A stretch of 36,771 nucleotides of DNA, from contig JAUWMR010000042.1 in NCBI GenBank assembly GCA_030613055.1, forward strand, positions 1-36,771, given 5' to 3'. A program made the position numbers and the translations under genes. The notes beneath the pieces were generated by a model, which worked only from the letters and a program-made list of their open reading frames with translations, ran no database searches and was not told the origin of the DNA. The DNA comes from Desulfobacteraceae bacterium (GTDB lineage Bacteria; Desulfobacterota; DSM-4660; Desulfatiglandales; Desulfatiglandaceae). Shown here one piece after another: positions 25,601-33,209 of this stretch; the first letter of the stretch is position 1; each line of letters begins with the position of its first letter.

Positions 25601-27366
25601 ACAGGTTGGCCCAGAGGGAATTCGGCCCCATGGCCACCGGCATTGTAGGGGTGAGTGAACCGCAGATAAAAGACCTGGAAAAAATCGTAAAGAATCTGAC
25701 TCACAATCGCCCCCTATTTGATGCCCTCGTTAAATCATTTATATTCCAGGATATAGGTAGAATACCTTTTCTGAGAGAAAAATATAAAAATAAAATCAAC
25801 CCTGCAGATCTCGCCCATGCCGGCGCACTGTTTATTGAAAAGGAGAAATTTGCCGAAAGGTACAATCTCAATAAGTACGAAAAGAAATTCCTGATATTCC
25901 TTGTGAAATATCACAGCCTGATGCACCATATTGTCCGAGGTGAAATATCCTTTTCTACTTTGCAAGAAATTCTCGATACCCGGGATAAAGAACTCTTTGA
26001 TGCATTCTTTCTTTTTTCTTTTATCATGCTCTCCTCAATCAGGGATGATCTGATCTTGGAGGATCTGGCAGGGCAACTGTTTCAGATAAGGGCCCTCAGC
26101 CACAGAATCATTGACCGTGAGACCACTCTTGAAGAACAAATGGATGAAATATTTGCACAGAAGGGAAATCTTTTTTACGCCCTGGAAGCATATCAAATGC
26201 AGGGCCTTCCCGACGATGTTTCCGCAGCGCGTTACCTTGAGTCCAGAAAATGGGAAAGGCCGGAAAAGCCCAAGTGCATCCGATCCGGCAGAATGATCTT
26301 TGCCTTAGAACGCCTTTTCAGATTGCGGGGCATTAGATATGTTGAATTTATTGAGCTTGTTAATCTTATGTTAAAGGTCCCTTTAAAATTCATTTATAAA
26401 AACCGAAAATTTACGAGCATCGGGTATGCCACTTTTGAGAAAGATGTTTACGAGGCCTTCCGTTTGTATAACACACTCCAGAATCTTGCAGAGGAAACAA
26501 GGCACTTTATTCTCAACCAGCTTGTTGAAGACAGAATCCGGATTTTCGGTTACGAGAAGGTTAGCGGCTATCTAAGTTATAAGAATCAAATTAAACTCCT
26601 TCTCGTAGGACTCCGCGGAACAAATAAAATAAAATCAAATGGTGCTCCTGTCTGCCTGAGTTTTTTGGATATGTGCCCTAAAATTGAAAAACGATATGAG
26701 GCGGTTAATGATTATCTCAATGCGCTCTCAATAGAAAAAATCTGGACAGATAAATATCGCATAAATCACCTGTTCAAGGCCAAAACCGGCATCCTTCTCA
26801 GGAAGGAAAAATTTCCAAATGTCCTATCTGTTGATTTCCAGGACCGTGTTAATATTGCCCAAAAAATGTCCTACATGGACACTATTAATAATGTGGATCA
26901 ACTAAAAAGCTATTTCCACCATAGTCTTCAAGCCCTCAAAAAACATCCTTTTTACACGGATGACTACGGACTTAAGCTTGAAAAAATGTACGAGAAGAGG
27001 TTGATCGAGATTACGGACAGAATACTGGATCAGACAAAAAAGCAGATGGACCTTCTGAAGGATTTCGATGAACTCCACAACCTCGTAAATGACCTGCTTT
27101 ATCGGTCTCTTGAGATTGGTTTTTCCGAGGACCAGAAGCATAGACTAAATGACCTTTATGAAGTGAGAAAGGATACCTTGAAAAGGGAAAAGCTCTCCGA
27201 AATTGAGGGCATTCTTGAAACCATCCGGGATGTCCATGCATTGGAGGACTACTGGGAGAGTATCAAGTGGTATCTACAGAGTAACCGACGGTTCTTTGGT
27301 GCAGAATTTGAAAATCTAATCGCAAAAAAGTTTGATGCGTTAAGAAACAATGTGATTCGACGGTAA
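22663..27366 (+). CDS. Giant uncharacterised protein, 1567 aa, methyltransferase-like and HD-like regions
   Basis: One uninterrupted 4.7-kb frame with codon use like its neighbours. No signal peptide or membrane segment; mostly helical, rich in Leu, Lys, Glu. Residues about 150-260 look like a class I methyltransferase-type Rossmann segment: NIGVVTHQDDLIS, LDLVILTWDLFEIIL, then YILWKLYKILKPDGELFII. The usual glycine-rich SAM loop is not evident. Residues about 1025-1125 resemble the HD domain of GlnD-type proteins: FQDIGRIPFLREKY, LAHAGALFIEKEKFAERY, FLVKYHSLMHHIVRGE, FFLFSFIMLSSIRD. The first HD pair has become Gln-Asp, so phosphohydrolase activity is doubtful. I do not recognise a named family. 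It starts 52 nt after livF and may belong to that operon. Confidence 0.85.
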   Translation: MDHIDSFPAEIPWHEDSFRFIKPDEFNTFGIDPSDIPVGTFAALKHPSHLRSRFGGNAYGFGLFEIYDRSNPEDVKLLQSTVLDDSHSVRKHYRELNKIYKKLGLLIRFSSLGKPYYLIPNHLVYNTLTHMKSKVDEITKVVGFHRKKFYKEHHNIGVVTHQDDLISRELSLHFKEHSFVVIDSIDKLRNMGKTLDLVILTWDLFEIILMERFSPLSKEMLTKKRLDEYAVYILWKLYKILKPDGELFIIANRYTSKTNRAREVVFKTEHEEKQFALFSHIFNTKKKYRIKNHSLQVNIFDFQKYLSGLYVEQEVIDKLLGKHPIEDVTLEQIDNLPYLNFKLADWPFLSDQARIWTKLLPVYFDKILLKSLTPQSVKDDWGKRFSFKEYTPDYLMIYLGEKKPLKITTAEIKQDVMKSRLIGCSTDLLADYRNSFEYVIRTLYVLDSIKKGNYEGLPQIFIDRIRQPLENKNRRFAALNHVIKLVTKINKLEKIRHYLNPDMIEGSRTEVIENLEVLPFFGFNYDELREIFFIILGHTPLGRILSGKMSEKTLKPVSDLARTYEQQQALNLLRYCLLMTMAETEAASSTGLSTEELTELFDLYESTVRIVTNRELDWDRLLDEKTTSMGGIHFKIVRKLLKMMNHFEYLDNWAELKQKGQMEKESLADYDDRKLLRIQNVINLVNTIENFEELYLKFDPLQLPVFYRKFIDIEFQGTGHLFERMGSQDVFVLLWITVSLARGEVINFNPILADVERSEIIDRIKKVEQEAKAINIRYLDHPILMQFSKQLYQNGSSYILGTGFQLRVNPENQALEIAYMDMDRDIEQLEALSQKLAGRRISEIPEEDLVNLETLFSNLESFYQSHLRLLGETDFTTKLPARQKRWFKKVRDLKEYLRSNFLDTIFHPEEVYTDLNLLYYNSPSLLKFILPEFGALQDLDLSWHLYLTSPVIHYIITATKKLQALVTYDRRSFQDIQFLHRLAQREFGPMATGIVGVSEPQIKDLEKIVKNLTHNRPLFDALVKSFIFQDIGRIPFLREKYKNKINPADLAHAGALFIEKEKFAERYNLNKYEKKFLIFLVKYHSLMHHIVRGEISFSTLQEILDTRDKELFDAFFLFSFIMLSSIRDDLILEDLAGQLFQIRALSHRIIDRETTLEEQMDEIFAQKGNLFYALEAYQMQGLPDDVSAARYLESRKWERPEKPKCIRSGRMIFALERLFRLRGIRYVEFIELVNLMLKVPLKFIYKNRKFTSIGYATFEKDVYEAFRLYNTLQNLAEETRHFILNQLVEDRIRIFGYEKVSGYLSYKNQIKLLLVGLRGTNKIKSNGAPVCLSFLDMCPKIEKRYEAVNDYLNALSIEKIWTDKYRINHLFKAKTGILLRKEKFPNVLSVDFQDRVNIAQKMSYMDTINNVDQLKSYFHHSLQALKKHPFYTDDYGLKLEKMYEKRLIEITDRILDQTKKQMDLLKDFDELHNLVNDLLYRSLEIGFSEDQKHRLNDLYEVRKDTLKREKLSEIEGILETIRDVHALEDYWESIKWYLQSNRRFFGAEFENLIAKKFDALRNNVIRR

Positions 27367-27420
27367 TTGGGTGTCATCTAAAAATATAGCAAATATTACT
27401 TTTTGCACTCCGCTGGTTCA

Positions 27421-27657
27421 CTATCGGAATTTTGAGTAAGATTTTTTTTCGTCAGGGCCTTTTACCGCTCGATCAAGTATGTAATGGTAGCTGTATTTGT
27501 CGTTTCGTTCACATTTCACCAGGTGCATTACATCCGAACTAATATTAAATGGCTCCTCAAGGGATCTTATCCATGCTGTAATCTCTTTGCTCACCCCTGA
27601 AATCCTCTCAACCAGGGGCATTGTTTTCGGCAAGATTATTGTCTTGTATTCAGTCAT
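27421..27657 (-). CDS. Small hypothetical protein, 78 aa
   Basis: The ATG at 27657 has a good ribosome site (AAAAAGGAG, about 6 nt upstream), which supports a real gene although it is short. The product starts MTEYKTIILPKTMPLVERIS and contains HLVKCERNDKYSYHYILDRA; it looks like a compact soluble protein. I do not recognise a family. It is convergent with the giant gene and lies downstream of the hdrCB terminator, so it needs its own promoter, not identified. Confidence 0.55.
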   Translation of the reverse strand: MTEYKTIILPKTMPLVERISGVSKEITAWIRSLEEPFNISSDVMHLVKCERNDKYSYHYILDRAVKGPDEKKSYSKFR

Positions 27658-27750
27658 GTTGGCTCCTTTTTCTCCCCAGCCTTAATAGAATCATTAATAA
27701 CAAAATAAGTCCTTTTTACAGTTTTTCCATCGCCAAAATCATCATTCCTT

Positions 27751-27792
27751 AAAAAAAAGACCCATTAGGGAAATGATCGCCCTTATGGGTCT
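27751..27792 (-). terminator. Rho-independent terminator, hdrCB direction
   Basis: AGACCCAT/ATGGGTCT plus AGGG/CCCT around a T-T mismatch and a 9-nt loop form a 13-position stem (27758-27792), followed on the minus strand by eight T (27758-27751). It is the first terminator after hdrB; the MITE-like repeat lies between the two. Confidence 0.75.
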
Positions 27793-27807
27793 CTAACCAA
27801 CTAATTT

Positions 27808-27989
27808 TGATGAACTCGTAAAAAGTTATTTAAACGCCGTCATACCCGCTTTCGCGGGTATGACGGCTATCATATCTGCTTGATATTAAATGCTTTATCG
27901 TCATTGCAAGCTCCCGCCCCTATGGGGCGGGAATAAACTACGGCGGGAACCCAGATAAACAAGAAATTCAACTTTTTACGAAGCCGTCA
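27808..27989. repeat. MITE-like palindromic repeat, copy 2
   Basis: 182 bp. The left end TGATGAACTCGTAAAAA equals that of copy 1, and the right end TTTTTACGAAGCCGTCA differs from it at one base. The core GACGGCTATCATATCTG and TTGATATTAAATG are shared. Inside, GTCATACCCGCTTTCGCGGG and CCCGCCCCTATGGGGCGGG form hairpins; the second half carries an extra insert relative to copy 1. It sits between hdrB and the operon terminator, so it will be transcribed with hdrCB. Confidence 0.75.
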
Positions 27990-28011
27990 ATTTTACTTAA
28001 AATAATAATGC

Positions 28012-28890
28012 CTATTGCTCGAAATATTGGGCCAGCAATTTCTTAGTCTTTACTACATTTATATTCAGGCCCAGTTCTTTCCTGTCAAACCCCATGGCCA
28101 GACCAAGAACCTGCGTTAAGTACAATACCGGAAGATTATATGTCGTATCGTATTCCGATTCGATACCTTTTTGATTGTCGTCATACATTACCGAACAAAA
28201 CGGACACACAAGGCACATTGCATTCGCATCAGTCTTGGAGATATCATCCAGCTTCTCTTTTGCTACGGCAAGGGCCACATCTTCCACTACTGGGAGCACG
28301 GGCCCCCCACAGCACCGCTTTTTTCCATGATAATCAACAATTTTCGCACCGGTCAAGGCCACCAGGGTCTCAATCGATTTCGGATCCTCAACATGATCAA
28401 AATCATCATATATTTCAGAAGGCTTCAGATAATGGCACCCATAGTGAGCAGCTATCCTCAAGTCACTCAAATCTCTTACAAAATACTCCTTGATTTTCTC
28501 CTCTCCCACTTCTTCGAGCAAAATATGGGCAAAATGCTTCACTCTGACACCGCCGCTATATTTCAGCCCTGTCCTGGCCAGTTCTTTATTGACTTCTTCC
28601 CTCTCCGGTCCATCATCAGACAGGTCATGTGCCACCTCGGTTAATTGAGATGCGCAGGAACTGCACAAAACGCATATGTCCAGATTTTTTCTTTCTGCCA
28701 AGGCCAGATTATAGGCTCCCATGACCCCAGCAGCCTTTAGGTCACTGGCATTCATGGGGAACCCGCAGCAAACAAATCCCTCAACATCCACAAGTTCAAT
28801 ATCAAGTTTTTCCGCAACCTTTCTTGCCGAGAGTTCATAATTTCTCGATCTTGCCGGAATTGTGCAACCTAAATAAAATGCGTATTTCAT
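28012..28890 (-). CDS. hdrB: Heterodisulfide reductase-like subunit B
   Basis: 292 residues. Two CCG-domain cysteine clusters are present: FVCCGFPMNA (about 40-49) with LCSSCASQL, and KRCCGGPVLPVV with LVCPFCSVM. In HdrB these bind two noncubane [4Fe-4S] clusters that reduce a disulfide. Typical length. In bacteria without CoM/CoB the substrate may be another disulfide (in the Flx-Hdr system, DsrC is one proposal). ATG at 28890; the gene follows hdrC after a 113-nt gap. Confidence 0.93.
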   Translation of the reverse strand: MKYAFYLGCTIPARSRNYELSARKVAEKLDIELVDVEGFVCCGFPMNASDLKAAGVMGAYNLALAERKNLDICVLCSSCASQLTEVAHDLSDDGPEREEVNKELARTGLKYSGGVRVKHFAHILLEEVGEEKIKEYFVRDLSDLRIAAHYGCHYLKPSEIYDDFDHVEDPKSIETLVALTGAKIVDYHGKKRCCGGPVLPVVEDVALAVAKEKLDDISKTDANAMCLVCPFCSVMYDDNQKGIESEYDTTYNLPVLYLTQVLGLAMGFDRKELGLNINVVKTKKLLAQYFEQ

Positions 28891-29003
28891 AGATCAGTTC
28901 CTAAGAAGAATTTCGACAGGATTAACCGGATTTTCTTATCGTTTTCTCATGCAAATCGTGTTAAAAAAGACAGCAGACAAATGAATAAACAAAGCGCTTC
29001 TCT

Positions 29004-29477
29004 CTATTCAGACGGAAACAGCTTCTTTACAACGCTACATGAAGTGGGAATCGGCGGGAGCCCCACCTTATCCCGTTTTTTGTTGTCAAAATCATCAATG
29101 GGGTAAATGCGGCCTTCACCTTTAATCAGGTCCTGCTGAGCCCGTATCCCGGTCGGCATATTACCCTCTTTAACAGCAAGATTTTTCAAAAGGGTCATAA
29201 ACTCGGTAATTCTGACTCCCTGGGGACACCTCTCCTGACAAGTATAACAACTCGAACAAAGCCATATGAAATCGCTCTTAAGTACATCTTCCTTTAGACC
29301 ATAAAGTGCCATTCGGATAATCTTGACTGGATCGAATGTATCGTTTACGGCCGCAATAGGGCAGCTTGCAGTGCAGGTTCGACATGTAAAGCAGGCAGAA
29401 ATCTTATCCCCGCCCGGCTGTTTCGCCAACTCCCTCCTGAAATCAGGATCCGCTCGATCCAGGTTGATTTTGCCCAT
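29004..29477 (-). CDS. hdrC: Heterodisulfide reductase-like subunit C
   Basis: 157 residues from the ATG at 29477 (a TTG directly before it is in frame but unlikely as a start). Two [4Fe-4S] motifs: ACFTCRTCTASCP and LCSSCYTCQERCP. SACFTCRTCTASCPIAAVND and the helical remainder are standard HdrC. It passes electrons from HdrA to HdrB. First gene of the minus-strand hdrCB pair, divergent from hdrA. Confidence 0.93.
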   Translation of the reverse strand: MGKINLDRADPDFRRELAKQPGGDKISACFTCRTCTASCPIAAVNDTFDPVKIIRMALYGLKEDVLKSDFIWLCSSCYTCQERCPQGVRITEFMTLLKNLAVKEGNMPTGIRAQQDLIKGEGRIYPIDDFDNKKRDKVGLPPIPTSCSVVKKLFPSE

Positions 29478-29504
29478 CAAAAACCCCTTTTTGATAAAAA
29501 ATAA

Positions 29505-29548
29505 TTGCTTTATGATTACATTATAACTATAATATAGCTTATTTGCAA
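29505..29548. promoter_or_regulatory. Overlapping divergent promoters for hdrCB and hdrA
   Basis: Plus strand: TTGCTT (29505-29510), 17 bp, TATAAT (29528-29533), directed to hdrA with a leader of about 105 nt. Minus strand: TTGCAA (29543-29548), 17 bp, TATAAT (29520-29525), directed to hdrCB. Both -10 boxes are perfect and both spacers ideal, and the two promoters overlap face to face, so RNA polymerases probably compete or are co-regulated. Confidence 0.6.
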
Positions 29549-29644
29549 CAACAAAAACCTATAAGAAAATATTGATGAGCTGCAAATTACACAAATATTT
29601 TTATTAAACTCCATATAATCCTAAATAATTAAAGGAGATAACCT

Positions 29645-32600
29645 ATGCCTGATGAGGTAATGGGGTCTGTTCTGGTCGTAGGAGGCGGGATTGCAGGGAT
29701 GCAATCCGCCCTTGATCTGGCTGATTCCGGCTATTATGTCTACCTCCTGGAAAAAGGTCCTTCCATAGGAGGATCCATGGCTAAATTGGATAAAACATTT
29801 CCAACAAACGATTGTGCCATGTGAATTATCTCGCCAAAACTGGTCGAGGTCGACCGGCATCTGAACATTGAGCTTCTCACCCTATCTGAGATTATATCTA
29901 TAAACGGGAAAGCCAGGGATTTTGAAATCCAAATCCTCAAGCATCCACGGTATGTGGACATGGATAAATGTATCGCATGCGGGTTGTGTGCTGAAAAATG
30001 TCCAAAGAAGGTTGATGACCTCTATAATGAGAATCTGATCAAGCGGAAGGCTGCATATGTTGAATATGCACAGGCAGTTCCGCTGAAATATGCCATTGAC
30101 AAGGACAATTGCATCTACTTCAAGAAAGGGAAATGCCGGGCCTGTGAAAAATTTTGTCCCACGGATGCCATTAACCTTGAAGAAAAGGAAGAGGAACTGT
30201 CTATCCATGCGGGCGCAATAATCCTTGCACCAGGCTTTACTGCATTTGATCCAAGTGAATACCTGACCTATAAATACGCAAAACACCCTAATGTGGTCAC
30301 CAGCTTTGAGTTTGAACGTATTCTGAGCGCAACGGGTCCCTTCCAGGGACATCTTGTCCGGCCTTCCGACCACAAAGAACCCAAAAAGATCGCATGGCTC
30401 CAGTGCATTGGCTCAAGGGATATTAACCAGTGTGACACTGGCTATTGTTCCTCGGTATGCTGTATGTATGCCATAAAAGAGGCTGTTGTAGCCAAGGAAC
30501 ACGCAGGATCGGATCTTGACTGCGCCATTTTCTTCATGGACATGCGGACCCACGGCAAGGACTTTGACCGGTACTATGATGATGCTAAGGAAAAAAATGG
30601 TGTTCGTTTTATACGCTCAAGGGTGCCCACTATTGAATCAGTTGAGGGTAGTGACGAACTAATCATCCCGTATGTTAATGAAAATGGGGATATATCCGAA
30701 GAATCCTTTGACATGGTAGTCCTTTCTGTGGGCCTTAAGACCTCGCCTGAACTGATCGCGCTTGCTGAGAAATTGGGCATTGATCTTACCGAAGGGAAGT
30801 TATGTCAAACAGCATCCTTTCATCCTGTGAGCACATCTAAAGAAGGCATTTATGTGTGCGGCGCTTTTGCAGGCCCAAAAGATATTCCCCAATCTGTGAT
30901 TGAAGCCAGTTCAGCGGCGGCAAAAGCCGGCGCCTGCTTGAGCGTGTCAAGGAACACCATGACCCGGGAAAAAAAGGTCCCTGAAGAAAAGAATGTCACA
31001 GGAGATCGCCCACGTATTGGGGTATTTGTGTGCCAGTGCGGCATCAATATCGGGGGTGTAGTTGATGTTCCCGGGGTGCGGGACTATGCTGAATCCCTTC
31101 CCTTTGTGGAATATGTTACTGACAATCTCTTTTCCTGCTCCACAGACACACAGGACATCATGGCCCAGGTGATCAAAGAGAACAACCTGAACCGCATTGT
31201 GGTTGCTGCATGCACACCCAAAACCCATGAGCCCCTGTTTCAGGAGACTCTGATTTCTGTGGGTTTGAATAAGTATCTCTTTGAGATGACCAATATCCGC
31301 AACCAGGATTCATGGGTCCATAAAGATGAGCCTGATATGGCCACCCAAAAGGCCAAGGATCTGGTTCGCATGGCTGTGGCCAAGGTAGCCTTGGTGGAAC
31401 CGCTCGTGGAGCCTGAACTTGATGTAGATGAAAGGGCTTTAGTAATAGGCGGCGGTATTTCGGGCATGGCTTCGGCCAAAAGCCTGTCGGATCAGGGTTA
31501 CAATGTAGATATTGTGGAACGATCCGCCCAATTAGGTGGCATGGCACTGAATCTTTTCAGGACCTGGAAGGGAGAAGATATTCAGAAAAACTTATCGGAA
31601 CTAATAGAATCAATTGAAACTGACAGTAACATAAAGATTCATCTTGATACGGAGCTAAGCAGTGTTGAGGGATTTGTCGGAAACTTCAAGACGACACTGA
31701 ATTCCAATGGCAAGCAAGAGGTTGTTGAGCATGGCATTGCGGTGATTGCTACAGGGGCGAATGAATCGAGGCCGGATGAATATCTTTACGGAGAGGACTC
31801 CAGGGTCGTGACCCATTTGGAGTTAGATCAAATGTTCATGAACAATGACCCCTCCCTTAAGGACATCAAAACGGCAGTCTTCATCCAGTGTGTGGGGTCA
31901 AGGGAGCCGGATCGCCCCTATTGTTCCAAGGTATGCTGCACCCATTCCATTGAGAGCGCGCTTTATTTAAAAGAGTTGAACCCGAACATGAACATCTATG
32001 TCCTTTACCGGGACATAAGGACATACGGGGAACGGGAATACATATACAGAAAGGCCCGACTTGCCGGTATTATGTTTATCAGGTTTTCAGTGGATGAAAA
32101 GCCTAAGGTGTCAAAAGATAATGATGTGCTTAAAATAGAACTATGGGACCCGATCCTTGAAGAGACTGTTGTGATAAAGGCCGATCTTTTAGCGTTAGCT
32201 TCTGCTATTGTGTCTTACAAGGACGAGAAGCTTGCGCAATTCTTCAAGGTTCCTTTGAATGAGGACGGTTTTTTTGTAGAAAAACACGCGAAACTTGGAC
32301 CTTCCGAGTTTGCCACGGATGGTGTTTTTCTATGCGGCATGGCACACTATCCTAAGCCCATAGATGAATCCATTGCCCAGGCCCTGGCTGCATCTTCCCG
32401 TGCTGTCACCTTATTAGCCAAGAAGACGATCCACGTAGGCGGCACGGTAGCAGAGGTGAACCCCTTATTCTGCAGCAGTTGTGGTGTATGCGTGTCTATC
32501 TGTCCATATTCCGCCCCCTCTTTTATAGAGGAGGGACCATTTACCGGCAGGGCTGAGGTCAACCCTGTTCTGTGCAAGGGATGCGGGCTGTGCGTAGCCT

Positions 32601-32674
32601 CATGCAGGTCAGGCGCCCTTAATCTCAAGGGTTTTGGTGAAGGCCAGTTAATGGCGATGATTAATCAGATATGA
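29645..32674 (+). CDS. hdrA: HdrA-like flavoprotein, double module, selenocysteine at residue 60
   Basis: 1009 residues if TGA 29822-29824 is read as Sec60; ATG at 29645 follows AAAGGAGAT. FAD motif [10 protein letters not shown] at 13-22; then FPTNDCAMU, where HdrA proteins have NDCAMC; homology continues directly ([12 protein letters not shown]). Ferredoxin-like [12 protein letters not shown] (about 109-120) and CRACEKFCP follow. Residues about 355-480 are the HdrA-specific [12 protein letters not shown]...[12 protein letters not shown] region, a second FAD domain begins at VIGGGISGM (600), and the C-terminus has two [4Fe-4S] motifs, [12 protein letters not shown] and [11 protein letters not shown]. 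The protein is thus an HdrA/QmoA-like module fused to a full HdrA. It is the flavin-bifurcating core. It ends with a true TGA (32672-32674). Confidence 0.92.
29840..29857 (+). promoter_or_regulatory. Predicted SECIS hairpin of hdrA
   Basis: CTGGTCG/CGACCGG (29840-29846 with 29851-29857) is a 7-bp stem with one G-U pair and loop AGGT. The loop starts 22 nt after the TGA. Loop and geometry match the ogt element. Confidence 0.7.
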
Positions 32675-32681
32675 CCTGGTC

Positions 32682-32764
32682 AAATAGTTGAGTTGTTGAG
32701 TGGTTAAGTTGTTAAAATATTGAACCCCACTCAACCATTCGACTACTTAACTACTCAACCATTT
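32682..32764. repeat. Inverted-repeat element A in the hdrA-mvhD gap
   Basis: An imperfect inverted repeat of about 35 nt per arm (32682-32716 and 32729-32764, roughly 25 of 35 positions matching) fills nearly the whole 103-nt gap. The left arm is a degenerate tandem of 8-mers: GTTGAGTT, GTTGAGTG, GTTAAGTT, GTTAAA. No coding capacity. In RNA it would form a long irregular hairpin within the operon mRNA. The next gene keeps its own ribosome site (GGAG at 32767) just outside the element. Confidence 0.65.
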
Positions 32765-32777
32765 AACGGAGTTAAAC

Positions 32778-33209
32778 ATGACCGACTGGGAGCCGAAGAT
32801 CACGACGTTTTTATGCAACTGGTGCAGCTATGGCGCGGCGGATTTAGCGGGAGTAAGCCGTTTGCAGTACCCGCCTGATTTCAGGGTAATCAGGGTTCCA
32901 TGTTCCGGCAGGGTAAGCCCCAAGTTTATCTTAGCGGCCTTTCGTCACGGATCGGACGGGGTATGGGTATCGGGGTGACACCCCGGGGAATGTTATTACC
33001 TGGAAGGTAATTATTACGCGAGAAGAAAGTTTGCCCTGTTAAAGAACCTGCTTGAACACATTGGTATAGAACCGGGGAGGCTTCATTTTTCCTGGATATC
33101 ATCTGCTGAGGCCACCAAGTTTGCCAATGTAGCCAAGGAAGTAAGCGAGGCGGTTCATGAGCTGGGGCCGGCCAGATACTATATAAAGCGAAGGGCTGAG
33201 GTGGCATAA
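32778..33209 (+). CDS. mvhD: MvhD/FlxD-like [2Fe-2S] subunit, selenocysteine at residue 67
   Basis: 143 residues if TGA at 32976-32978 is read as Sec67. Before: [20 protein letters not shown] and [20 protein letters not shown], then DGVWVSG. After: [20 protein letters not shown], and a normal MvhD C-terminus to TAA. The family has CHPGDCHY here, so Sec replaces the first Cys of the cluster-binding motif; VhuD of methanococci is a known selenoprotein of the same family. It links HdrA to an electron-donating module. Without Sec reading both fragments would be useless, and homology is continuous. The stop overlaps the next ATG (TAATG), showing translational coupling. Confidence 0.92.
32995..33011 (+). 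promoter_or_regulatory. Predicted SECIS hairpin of mvhD
   Basis: ATTACC/GGTAAT (32995-33000 with 33006-33011) with loop TGGAA; one more T-A pair can close the loop to GGA. The loop starts 22 nt after the TGA, as in hdrA. The stem is AT-richer than in the other two, so this is the weakest of the three. Confidence 0.55.

Noticed and set aside
29645-29953. hdrA as a frameshifted or truncated pseudogene starting at 29954
   Set aside because: The only break is TGA at a conserved Cys, the frame and homology continue, and a hairpin follows; selenocysteine explains it better.
32682-32764. Short tandem units as a CRISPR array
   Set aside because: The units are 8-mers without spacers and form the arms of an inverted repeat; no cas genes are nearby.
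32778-32978. A 66-residue stand-alone protein
   Set aside because: It is the N-terminal half of MvhD; the C-terminal half continues in the same frame after TGA.
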